From positions 434,001 through 498,000 of the forward strand of contig VDMD01000018.1 in NCBI GenBank assembly GCA_007026445.1: a stretch of 64,000 bases of DNA, written 5' to 3'. Under the pieces are notes generated by a model, which saw only the letters and a program-made list of their open reading frames with translations, did not search any database and was not told where the DNA came from. Of this stretch, positions 32,985 through 42,944 are shown piece by piece (position 1 is the first letter of the stretch; each line of letters begins with the position of its first letter). Origin of the DNA: Schizophyllum amplum. Taxonomy: Eukaryota; Basidiomycota; Agaricomycetes; Agaricales; Schizophyllaceae. Both the position numbers and the translations under genes were made by a program.

Positions 32985-33150
32985 CGCCGGGCGGCTCTTT
33001 GCCTCCGGCGGCGCTCCCGCGGGGCCCTCCGGGAGGCTCCTGCCGGAGAGGCTTTGCCTTCGGCGACCCTCCCGGGGGGCTCTTCCAGAGGGGTTTGCCT
33101 CCGGCGGCCCTCCCGGGGGGCTCCTGCCGGAGAGGCGTTGGCCATTCATG
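32985..33150. repeat. GC-rich tandem array with internal palindromes
   Basis: Three to four imperfect units of about 45 bp built from CTCCCGGGGGGCTC, CTGCCGGAGAGG and TTTGCCTCCGGCGG. Each unit can fold on itself. All six frames stay open, producing Gly/Pro/Arg-rich false ORFs. Confidence 0.7.
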
Positions 33151-33617
33151 TAATTACTGTATTTGAGTGCTCATTATGAGGATCACGGAGTGGGGGACAC
33201 CTACGGTTTCCCCCACACCCCCTTCCCTCGCGCTATCACGACGATCATGGCGACGCGACGTCATGCTACTTCTCAGGTTCCGCGGAATCAAACTAGCGCG
33301 CCATCAAGCGCAAAACGTGCGTCGTGTGCGTCAAAGGAGGCGCTCGCTGCGCATATCCCGGCGCCTGCTCGGTCAATGCAGCGACCCGCTCCGGTCTCGG
33401 TCTGGGGCTCCGAGTTGGACAACGTCGGCCTGCGCTGGCGCGCGGCCATCGGTCCAACTCTCCTCCCCATCCCTCAACCTCCGCGGGTCTGCAGCTAGAC
33501 CGACTGGATCACCGGTTTATGCTGGCTCGCTCACGGTGCGGGGGCCGATCAATAAGTTGGCGTGAACACGCTTTTCCGCGCGCGTGTCATTGGGCACTAC
33601 ACAAGTACAAAGTGAAG

Positions 33618-36331
33618 CTATATAGCGTGCGACTGAATACATTGTTGCTTTTTCATGGGCGAGAAACACGTCAGCCCGCGACGCGTTGTGCGTATCGGCG
33701 AAGTTGACGAGGGGCGCGCGATCGGTAATTGATCCCCGGTGGACGTCGGAGGCAAATCTGACATGCCGGCGACAGATGTCGGTGAGCCTGGGTGCGCGTC
33801 CGAAATATCCAACGCGCTCAGCAGCGCGCGCACCTGTGGCTCGGAGGTGGGGTCGACAGACAGCGCCTCGCGTGCCAGGGCAAGCTGCATCGCTCGGGCG
33901 TTCCGCAATTCCCTGAGAAGGGCACTGAGGTGCTCTGCACGGTTGGAGTCGTCATCAAACGCGGGGGACGGGGACTGCAAAGAAGATGGAAGGGGAGTAA
34001 GCTGCGACGGCGGTGTGAAGCAGTACAGCGGGGTCGGGGGACATTCGGCGGGTGATGGCGGGGATTTGTCAGGTGATGGCGTGATTTGATCGGCAGACGC
34101 AACCTCTGCGCGTATGTCAGATCTCTGCGGTGCAAATGATAGCGCGACTTGCCTGGCTCAACTACGGGTTCGACCACACTGTCTTCCACGGTCTCGGATG
34201 CGCTGTCGTCGCTCGCGCCCTCGTCCGAGGTGTCTGCCAGGTCGTCCATTTCCAGCTCGTGCTCCCACGTATCAAAATCAATGTTAGCACCGAGGGAGAC
34301 GTTGATGGCGTCATCGTCAGAGATAACGGCGCTTGGCGCGTACATCATCTGATTCTTGTGCGCCGTGCTGGCGTCCTTGCGCCAAAGCCTCTCAAAGGTT
34401 GCCGGAATGATCTTCGTGACGAGGAGCGTGACCCACGCATCTGGTCGCGCTCCTCGGCCATGGCGTGCGTAAGGTGCGAAGTAGACGCCCTTGATGCGCC
34501 CGTTGAAGCTCTCAAGGTGGTTGTTGGTACGCGGTACATCTGTAATAGGGAGGGAGAGCCGGCGCGCGACCTCGGCTGCACCAGCGAGTGACCAGGGTTT
34601 CCAGTCTGCCTCCGTGTTCATGTAGCCACGTTTCAGGTACAGCAGAAATTTGATGCCGGCCTCGCCCTTAATCTGGTCCGCGGCAATGTCGGAGACGGCG
34701 AGTGCGTGGAAGTCGTACCATTCCTCATTGAACTGCTCGACGACGTCGGTGTAGGTCATGTCGGTCCTGATGAGCTCGACCAAGAAGCGCGAGAGCTTGA
34801 CGCGAACCTTCTTTCGGTCGTCGCCAGCAGGTACAGAGCGGAGATATTTGGTGAGCGCGTTCCGCCAAGCCTGTCGCACGTGAAAGATGCAGATCAGCAG
34901 GAAGGAGTCCGGCCAATGGTGACGGAGCGCGTGACGTTCCCGCGGATCCATATCCGTGATCGCCGCTGTGAACTCGATCTCGTCGCCCGCGGAGTTCTTG
35001 CCGAGCTTGCTTTTGAACAGACCGTAGAGGCGACTGAGAACCTCGGTATCGTAGTCAGCATGTACCGCCTTAACGTACTTGCGTGCAGTGAACATAATGA
35101 AGGCGATGGGAATGCCGCGTCCTTCCTTGTCGATAACCATCAGAATCGCGAGGAGAGCGCGCGCAGAGCAGAAGCCAAATGTCAAATCGGTAAGGACAAG
35201 GTTCTTGTGACCGAAACGCCAGGCCGCTTCTTGTTGCGCAGGTGTCGAGATGATGAGCTCGAAGCGATCAGATACTCCGGGCTTGCAACCTTGGTAGTGC
35301 AGGCAGACGCCACGGAATGCAGCGGCGTGGATAGCAGGCGGACGCGGATTCTTGGGACGGAACCACGTGTCGAGGTTGTCCTCCGCCATTGTTCTCGGCG
35401 AGATCCCAGATTCGGAGGCGATAGTGCGATAGAGGGAGGCAGTCTCATGGTCGGCGAGGGTAAATCGGTGATGGTTGTCGCCCGGAGAATCACCGAAGCG
35501 CGTGATCGCGAAGTCGGCGCATTTGATGCGTACCAGGTACAGCGGTTCGTGGTGCTGTAGGAGTTCCAGCGCGAGCTCTCGTACCTCGGGGTGGAGTGGA
35601 ATGGCAGGAGGCTTGAACATCTGTATGACGAGCTTGCAGGAGTCTGAGTGCTCGAGAATACCGGTGACGGAGTCGACGGCGAGAAAGCGAAGATCTGCAT
35701 ATATGCGCTTAATTTAGCAATGATTCTCGCTCATGTACTTCTATCACACACCTGAATCATGCATTGTGATGACTGTGATGAAGGCGAGACAGCCAGTGAA
35801 CTCCCAGGGGATATTCCGTGTCTTCGCCTTGCGTCCAGCACGTGCAGACTCCGTGTGAGCAACACCGCACAGACATTGAAACAAGCGCTTGCAGCGAATC
35901 TTGCCCTCACGCTGGGACTTCCGGCTCCAGACAATGGAGAATTTGCTGCGGACGTCGCGCTTGCCAGTTAACGTGTCTTCCAGAGTGGAATCTGTCGAGG
36001 CGTCGGGGATGTAGAGATCGAGCGACATGAGAAAGCGTGTCGCCGCGTCTGCATACAGTTATCAGGTCAGGCACACCGAACATGGAAGGGAGGCGGGGAG
36101 GCATGTACCTTGGTGCTTGATGGAGTAATTGAAGGTTTGCCGGTCGACACCGCCGACATCGTTCAGATGTTGGTGTATCGCCTCGCGTGACTCAGCGCTT
36201 AAGCGCAGTTGGAGGGGGATATGCATGGCAGCCGCCGTGATTTTTGCATCAGATGGGCGATTCGGCGGCTTCAGACCCTGGAGCCCGGGCTGAATGGAGT
36301 GCTCGCCGAAATGCATCAGGCTGGGAGGCAT
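33618..36331 (-). CDS. MULE (Mutator-like) transposase, three exons
   Basis: Exon 1 36331-36109, exon 2 36048-35752, exon 3 from 35694; introns of 60 and 57 nt (GTACAT..CAG, GTGTGT..CAG) both keep frame. Exon 2 holds a Cys/Arg-rich N-terminal region. Exon 3 holds the DDE core: first Asp in LVLTDLTFGF, second in AAITDMDPRERHALR, the C-x2-H-type box in LLICIFHVRQAW and the Glu in RTNNHLESFNGRIK. The frame runs 798 aa to 33818, but its last about 100 residues look non-natural; a neighbouring frame (33618-33980, NRAEHLSALLRELRNA) looks better, so a frame change or intron near 34110 is likely. DNA cut-and-paste enzyme, nuclear. No terminal repeats were found around it. Confidence 0.8.
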
Positions 36332-36618
36332 GTTGGGAAGTGAAGATGCGCTGCACAGGGGTCCGTCGGGACATTGGAGCGCACGTTGTTGTGCTATGTT
36401 GTGCCCTCACGGATGCAAAGGTTGTTCACAAGTCATGCACATTTTTTATTTCTATTCTTTCTGACAGGCGGGAATTCATTTTGATTCTATTGTTGACGTA
36501 TGTATGTACATGGGGGTTGCAACCGGATGTCGGGACGGTGCCCTATCGGGCACATGACCTTATAAGTTGTGCGCAGGTCGGAACTTCCTGTAAGGGCTGC
36601 AACAACTGGGGTCAGATT
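36332..36618. other. Upstream of MULE gene, no gene seen
   Basis: AT-richer DNA that should contain the MULE promoter. No TATA box or terminal repeat could be assigned with confidence. Confidence 0.3.
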
Positions 36619-36642
36619 TGTTGGAGTTGGTGTGCTTGGACC
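36619..36642 (+). repeat. LTR tip fragment (TR-GAG-like)
   Basis: TGTTGGAGTTGGTGTGCTTG is the first 20 nt of the LTR found solo at 46613-46748; it is broken by the next LTR. Confidence 0.6.
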
Positions 36643-37137
36643 TGTTGGAAGGGGTGACCAAGCACATCTCGCGTTACTGTACCAGCATGACCACATGTTC
36701 ACATAACGCGTAACGGGGGCCTCTGAACTGAACCTAAGCCGGTTCCGTAACACGTAACGGCGGGTTTTTTGAGACATCACATGGCTTATATAATCGCATT
36801 TTAGCTCAAAGTTTCGTTTTTTTTGTTCATTCGAGCGCTAAACACATTGTTTTGCTCTTCTGAGTATGTTAGGTCCTCCAAATATGTCAATTTTTGCTTT
36901 ATAACACGTTGGAAGGCCGATCCGGGCCTCCGTGAACTACGTTCGGGAGTTGTTCACAGCGTAACGCGTAACGCCCAGTGAACTTACGGTTATGCCGGTA
37001 CAGTATCCCTGGTTTTGGTATATCTTCGCGCTTTCCGGATCACGTGACCGTGTCTATCTCACATGACCCACCCAACTGTATAGTACACCGGCGAATGCCG
37101 AGACTCGTCGCTCCTAGAGCGGACACCAGAATCTGGT
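36643..37137 (+). repeat. LTR-like repeat (TGTTGGAAGGGG type) filled by a MITE
   Basis: From TGTTGGAAGGGGTGACC to CCTAGAGCGGACAC; alike to 38611-38765 except for the insertion 36677-37003. I infer an LTR from the TGTTGG start and its position next to other LTRs. The parent element is not identified. Confidence 0.55.
36677..37003. mobile_element. MITE with TA duplication, empty site present at 38650
   Basis: Inverted tips CTGTACCAGCATGACC and inverse of CTGTACCGGCATAACC, flanked by TA at 36675-36676 and 37004-37005. The paralogous repeat at 38611 reads GCGTTATCCC where this one reads GCGTTA-MITE-TATCCC, proving the boundaries. Tc1/mariner-like target. No ORF. Confidence 0.9.
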
Positions 37138-37189
37138 CGTTCTTTCTGTATACTGGACAGTAGTAAGCACCCTACACGGCCGGAGCCTT

Positions 37190-37603
37190 TGAAACGCGCC
37201 AAATGCCCTCCGAGAACGCGCCGGCAATGACGAGAATGTCGCTGGCGAGCCTCGGAGATCGGCCCAAAATGCCGAGCAACAGCAATCAGCGCCGTTGCGC
37301 CTTCCCCCATGGCCACGACAACCTCCTCATCACCCCCGCCCCGTCTCCGCGTTCCAGCAAGCTCACCCGCAACTCCTCAAAACACCTCAAGGCGAGTTTC
37401 GACGGCGGATATGCGCTCTCGCGCACGGAAAAGAAGTCGAAGCGCGGGATGCGCGCTGCGTGCGCAATCCCGGCGGGAGGTGCGTACCCACCCCTGCACA
37501 TCGTTACTTTACTGATATAACCACAGGACCGTGTAACATACGTAGGGGGCGAGTGTGGGGGCGAGACCACACTTCAAACACGGTGGACACCGACTGCCTG
37601 TCC
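37190..37603 (+). repeat. B module of the GC-rich family, isolated
   Basis: Aligns with 30310-30720: GCCGGCAATGACGAGAATGT, GAAAAGAAGTCGAAGCGCGG, GGGCGAGTGTGGGGGCGAG. Truncated on both sides, followed directly by another family terminus. Confidence 0.65.
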
Positions 37604-38090
37604 CACCTGTGCCCGTAGGTCTTTTGCAAAACACCTAAGCAACTGCTTGGCAGTGTATTGCAAAGATAGCAAATGCGTTATCTGCACAGCCACAGGCCCC
37701 TCCCGGGCCTTCCGGTAGGGGTCCCGGCCTCCGGGGGCGTACCGGGCGGTGCGCGCGTGCTTGCCTTATTAGGCAGGGGCGGCGCATGGCTCGCGTCGCG
37801 TGCCCGGCTCGCCTCCGCGTGCTCTGGGCGGCATTGATGGTGCTTCCCGTTCGGGAAAGGCGGTCGATCGCCGCTCGTGCGGGTGCGTGCGCGCGCTGCT
37901 GCCGCTGGCACCGCCTCTGGCTGCTCGTAGAGCAAAGGGGATGTACATAAATGAAATGGTATATGGCTATTCAAATACAGTGGGGAAATCGTAAAAAAAA
38001 ACGCGCGAAAACGCGTAGAAGTTCCACCCGCTGTGCGACGCGTCCGTTGAGCGGCCGCGCAGCGATCAGCGGGCATAGGTGCAGGTATAC
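37604..38090. repeat. Partial GC-rich element, end in CACCTGTGCCCGTAGG
   Basis: Starts at a family tip, then CTTTTGCAAAAC, TCCCGGGCCTTCCGG and the rest of a diverged terminal repeat, and breaks off in core sequence about 38090. Right end missing. Confidence 0.55.
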
Positions 38091-38610
38091 GCGGATGGGA
38101 GGAAGTATTACGCGCAGCGTGTGCACTTCACATCCAGTACGCACTTCCTTCACTTATCCAGGCTCGTCAGTCTACTTTCCCCTTCGTCCCGGACATATTT
38201 CATTACTCCATTCCGGTCCAGCGTCCGGCACCGAGTTCGGTGGACTCGGCTACGGACCTGGACACATTCCCTCATATCTTCGTCCTATCTTCCACCTTCA
38301 TTCTCTATTGCCTTATCCTACCTTTCCCACATGCTACGTACTTCATATCGCGTATCATCTTCGTATCCACATCGGACTCTTACTTATCAGACCTGGACAT
38401 GTTCCTACCGGCTCCGGACCTTCTCCTATTGGACACGGACTTGTACCTACCGGTCGTAGATAGTAGGATCCGGCATCGGATAGTACCTATCGAGTCCGAT
38501 CACTCGGACTCTCGTACATGTACTTAAGCTGGCTATTCTTCCAAGATAGCCAGCGGAAATATCAACTTGGTTTCCCCCTCTACACTCGACCCTGCTCCAT
38601 AAGCTCTCTC
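38091..38610. other. GGAC-rich interval, no gene recognised
   Basis: About 500 bp with many TCCGGAC and CGGACCT words. One plus-strand frame (38240-38527) is Asp/Leu/Ser-rich and has no known domain. Confidence 0.4.
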
Positions 38611-39001
38611 TGTTGGAAGGGGTGACCGAGCACGTCTCGCGTTATCCCTGGTTGTGGTATATCTTTGCGCTTTTCGGATCACGTGACCGCGTCTATCGCA
38701 CATGACCCACCCGACTGTATAGTACACCGGCGAATGCCGAGACTCGTCGCTCCTAGAGCGGACACAACCAAGTCTCTATCACTGACTTGGTTGCTACCGC
38801 TCTAGTCGACTTAGTTCTGCGCTGTGAACACTCTCTTCGCTTCAAACCTCGTCCTTCCGTCTTCGGACACACTCTAGTCCAGTCTGCGGACTTCTGTCCG
38901 GACTCTCACACCGGACTCACACCGGACCCCGCTGGAATTGGTCAGTCACGCCAAATCGGAACGCGGAGACATTGGACGGCGTCATCTCTTATAGGTGTTC
39001 G
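38611..39001 (+). repeat. TGTTGGAAGGGG-type LTR, without MITE, plus flank
   Basis: 38611-38765 is the empty-site counterpart of 36643-37137. 38766-39001 may be the rest of that LTR or a leader, and was broken by Copia-2a. Confidence 0.5.
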
Positions 39002-39247
39002 TGTTGGGATTGGTGTTCTAGCACGCTCTCGTGCTTATGGTATTTTTCTCCGATTTTCCCTGATTTTTCCCATGCCGTTATCGCTACTTATGCGCGCACT
39101 ACACCTTACGCTGTGCGCCACATATTCCGCTTAGTCATCGGCATTTCCCGGTCTGTCTGCCTAGAGCGGCCGCATCCAAGTCTCTCTTCATCTCTGACTT
39201 GTGTGCTGTCGCTCTAGTGTGATCTGATCCTCTGTTCTACCTCGATA
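39002..39247 (+). repeat. Copia-2a 5' LTR
   Basis: 246 bp, TGTTGGGATTGGTGTTCTAG to CTACCTCGATA; end set by the adjacent initiator-tRNA primer site. One copy only of the 60-bp unit. Confidence 0.85.
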
Positions 39248-39619
39248 GGTTATGAGCCCCGCGCTCTAGCCACTCAGATCAAGCAAAAGCGACCTCCGCA
39301 CCATATTCGCCGTTGCCGGCGCGTTTCAGCTGCGATTCCCTCCGTTCGAGCGGCAGTCTACGCGCAAGGGTCCCCTCTACCCCTGTGCCGACCCGCGTTC
39401 CGCGAAAATCGCCTGGTCGCCCGCAACAGCTCCGCGAAAAACGCAGTCTCCGATCGGGCCAATCCGGAACCCGTTCTCAAACTCGCCGTCCCGCGCCCAT
39501 TTCTCCCCCCGCCCTCCCCGTTCAAGTTCGACGCCTTCCCCCACGTCGTCCCCTACACGTCGCCGTCACCGCCGTCGCGCTAGCCCCACCCGTTCCCACG
39601 CTATTCCCCCGTCATCATC

Positions 39620-41374
39620 ATGGCCCAGCGCGACTCTGATGGGCGCCCCACGCTTACTCGCCTCAACTGGGGCTGGTACGAGCTCGAGATCGAGTCCTAC
39701 CTGAGCAGCAAGGGCGTTCTGCGCTATGCAAAGGGGACAGTGATCGAGTTCAAGCCCAAGGACGCTGCCAACCCCACAGAGAGCGAGTACCGCCTCATAG
39801 AGGAGTACCAGCGCTTCAGGGAGAAGGCTGCTGGCGAGCTCTGGCTCTCCATTGAGGACTCGCTGCGCCCGCAGTTCTCGGCGAAGCGTGGTGACCCGGC
39901 CGAGCTGCTGAAGGCGCTCAAGGCCAAGTTCCACCTGCAGGTGCCTGGGACGCGTTTTGCCGCGTTCAATGACTTCTTCAACATTGCTCTGGACGATCCC
40001 GATGCGCCCGCCGCCCTCCAGACCCTCCTCACCCGCATCGATCAGGCGATCGCCCGTGTCCAGTCGCTGCGCCCTGCCGCTGGCTACGACATCAACACGA
40101 TGGACGAGGAGCTGTGCGCCATGGTCGCGCTGCGCGCGCTCGCCACCTCGTCCAACTCGCAGCACGAGACGCTCTACACGTCGTTGCTTGTGGACAAGAA
40201 CATGACGTACTCGACGCTCAAGGACGTCATCGATCGCGAGTTCGCCGCTCGGGGTATGGCGGACAACGCGGACCCGCTCGCTGCTAACCGCGCCGGCTTC
40301 ACGCCGACGTGCGCCAACTGCCGCGGCCCGCACTTCCTGCGCGAGTGCAAGGAGTTTGTGCCGCTCTGGAAGCAGCGCGAGGAGGCCGCCGCCAACGCCG
40401 CTAAGGCGCCGAACCAGCGCGGGCAGGGCAAGAAGAAGAAGAACGGCGGCAACGCGGCCAACGCGCAAGCCGCGCCCGCCTCTGACGCGTCCTCATCGTC
40501 TCCCCAGTCCGCCTCTGCTGCGCGTGTCGAGTCTGCTGGCCAGGCAAGCGCTTTCCTTTCGTCCACCGCGCTCCGGGAGTGGCTCCAGTCAAAGGCTGCC
40601 GCTAACTTCAACACCGACACAGGTGCCTCTCTACACATGACGCCCCGGCGAGACTGGTTCATCACCTACTCGCCGCATCGCGTGCCCGTTCGCCTAGCGA
40701 ACGGCACGATTGTCTATTCAGCGGGCATCGGGTCGGTGCAGTATCAGCCGGTGGATGGGGAGAAGAAGCTGCAGCCTATCGTGTTCTTTGACGTCCTTCA
40801 TGTCCCTCTCCTTACTTCGAATCTATTGTCCATCTACCACCTCACTGCGCACAAGGGGTACGAGGTTCAGATTAAGGATAAGCGCGTCATGTTCTACCGC
40901 GCTGGGACGCTCGTCTGCACTGCTACGGTTGACGAGTCCAACACGGGCTACCTGGACGGCCACGTTGTTGCGCCGCCTGCGCCGCGCAACGCGTATGCTG
41001 CCACTACGACGCTGCCGCTCGAGCCGCACTCGCAGAAGTGCATCTTCATCGGCTACCCGCCTGGCACCAAGGCCTGGCTCTTCTGGAACCCGGCGACCCA
41101 GAAGACGCTCATCTCCTCGCACGCCGTCTTTGATGAGCGCTACATGCCGGGGAACTCTACCAAGAGTATAAACTTGATTACCGCGTCGCTCCTGGACAGA
41201 GGTGAGGGACCACCGGACTTTGGGGATGCCGCAGATCAAGGGGGTGATGGGGAATCGCCTCCTAATCGCGAGTCTGACGATAGCGATGATGACGCTGTCT
41301 ATGATCTGCCGCCTCCCCCATCCGGTCAGCCCGCTCCTCCCGCTCCGCAGTTGCACACGCCGCCGCCCAGTTCG
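39620..41374 (+). CDS. Copia-2a Gag-protease with in-frame integrase deletion
   Basis: Start MAQRDSDGRP follows a leader of about 370 nt. Capsid region (residues about 10-220), a CCHC-like knuckle CANCRGPHFLREC with one residue fewer than usual between C2 and H, a basic Lys run, then protease NTDTGASLHMT. After residue LPL the frame jumps straight to EPHSQKCIFIGYPPG, the post-integrase region: compared with Copia-2b, about 756 bp (252 codons: the HHCC zinc module and the D,D-35-E core) are absent without frame loss, at a shared CTCGA. Pro-rich linker then ends at the TR-GAG-a insertion. Confidence 0.85.
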
Positions 41375-42939
41375 TATTGAGTGAAGAAAGGGGGCGCAAA
41401 CACAAACACGAACACAAAGGGTGATGGTTCAGGACAAGAGAGTACAATGGGAACAATGACTACCTAATCCGGCGGACTTCCCCATTGGGCCGGTCCAAGC
41501 ACACCAATCCCAACACTCCCACCTGTGCGCCGGACCGCAAAAGAACTCCCACCTAATCAAGCTCCCACCTAATCCTGCAACTCCCACCAAATGTGCATCC
41601 TCCTATATCCATCACGAGAAGAGAATCATCTTCGGCGCATTCCTGGAGGAACGAGGGGCACGACCCTGGCGGACAGAAGCGGTGGCCGAGGACGAAGGGG
41701 CGGGGGAAGCAAGACACGGTGAAGAAGGAGGGGAGGGGGACGACCGACGAGCAGGAACGACATACGCGCCATAAGCCTGATCCACCTGGTAGTCCTGCTC
41801 GACCTCCGCGTCAAGCTCCGCGAGCGAGGCGACCATGTTCGCATTGAGATGCACCTTGTCTGAGATCTTCTGCCTGATCGCCTCGGGCATGGCGAACATG
41901 CAGAAGGCGGCGATGTGCCCGGAACGCCCACAGCGGTGACAGTCCCTGCTGTTGACGTTGCACCAGCGATACCCCTTGTCGTCCAGCCAGAATGTGCTGG
42001 GGTCATTCTGGCGCCCGTCCAACAGACCCTCCTGCTCCTGGCGACCGCGGCCAACACGAGCGGCATTCCCCGCAAGCGAAGGGATGAACTCCTCCTGCTT
42101 GACACTGAATGCCGCGCCAGAGTTCGAGGTGAGCATGTTAATGGCGGTGTCGAGGGTGAGGGCGGTCTGGGAGAGGATGTTGATACGTATCTGATCGAAG
42201 GAGTCATCCAGGTTGATGAGGATGACGTCCATGACCTCGTCATCAGAGACAGTGACGCCCAGGCCAGTGAGGATGGCCTTCTGCGCCTTGACGTTGGCGA
42301 TGTGCGTCTCGATGGGGTGAGAGGGGTCATGGCGGCACTGCTGGAAGGCCTTGCGAGCATGCATGCGCTTCCAGGGAGTGGGCTTCTCGTACTTCTCCTT
42401 CAGCACCTTCCAGATCGCCTTTGCCCCTGTGCAGTCCTTGACCAGTGCCGCGGCGTCGGGACTGAGCTTGGTGTAGAGCAGCCACTCAAGCTCAGCATCG
42501 AGGGGCTTCTTGGGGTCAGGCACCGCAGCAGCAGGGTCAGAGGTGACGTAGTCGGCCTGAGCAGCGCGGAAGAAGCGCGACATCTGCTCCTTGAAGGAGT
42601 GCCAATCGGACTCTCCCGCAAGGTCAGGGATACGCTCCAGACCCCTGGAGAGGACGGGAGAGATGAGGGACATTGTGGATGAGCCGATAGAGGGTGATCA
42701 GATAAGAGGAAATTTTCGTAGGGGTTTTCTGAGGGTTTAGAGCAAGCAGAGAGACTGTTTTTGAGGTTTAGATAAGCTAGAGCGCGGGGCTCATAACCTA
42801 TTGAGTGAAGAAAGGGGGCGCAAACACAAACACGAACACAAAGGGTGATGGTTCAGGACAAGAGAGTACAATGGGAACAATGACTACCTAATCCGGCGGA
42901 CTTCCCCATTGGGCCGGTCCAAGCACACCAATCCCAACA
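41375..42939 (-). mobile_element. TR-GAG-a: gag-only LTR retrotransposon (1,565 bp)
   Basis: LTRs 41375-41515 and 42799-42939 (141 bp each), target duplication GTTCG at 41370-41374 and 42940-42944. On the minus strand: 5' LTR, primer site GGTTATGAGCCCCG, one gag frame, then four RGGTGGGAG purine tracts, 3' LTR. LTR start TGTTGGGATTGGTGT and the primer site with following bases equal those of Copia-2. No protease, integrase or RT. Antisense to host Copia-2a. Confidence 0.95.
41612..42673 (-). CDS. TR-GAG-a Gag, 353 aa, intact
   Basis: UBN2-type copia Gag: N-terminal WHSFKEQMSRFFRAAQADYV, mid-region AIWKVLKEKY, SQTALTLDTAINML, and a canonical CCHC knuckle CHRCGRSGHIAAFC at about residue 250, followed by a Ser/Pro-rich, basic tail. 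Stop precedes the 3' LTR by about 95 nt. Nearly identical to TR-GAG-b Gag; I count four differences. An open frame in an element without enzymes suggests it is kept by selection or is very young. Role: capsid that could package its own or Copia-2 RNA (inference). Confidence 0.9.
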   Translation of the reverse strand: MSLISPVLSRGLERIPDLAGESDWHSFKEQMSRFFRAAQADYVTSDPAAAVPDPKKPLDAELEWLLYTKLSPDAAALVKDCTGAKAIWKVLKEKYEKPTPWKRMHARKAFQQCRHDPSHPIETHIANVKAQKAILTGLGVTVSDDEVMDVILINLDDSFDQIRINILSQTALTLDTAINMLTSNSGAAFSVKQEEFIPSLAGNAARVGRGRQEQEGLLDGRQNDPSTFWLDDKGYRWCNVNSRDCHRCGRSGHIAAFCMFAMPEAIRQKISDKVHLNANMVASLAELDAEVEQDYQVDQAYGAYVVPARRSSPSPPSSPCLASPAPSSSATASVRQGRAPRSSRNAPKMILFS

Positions 42940-42944
42940 GTTCG

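Noticed and set aside
38240..38527. 95-aa ORF, Asp/Leu-rich
   Set aside because: No family recognised, no introns or start context, in a GGAC-rich low-complexity stretch.
39566..40468. 300-aa minus-strand ORF
   Set aside because: Antisense of Copia-2a gag.
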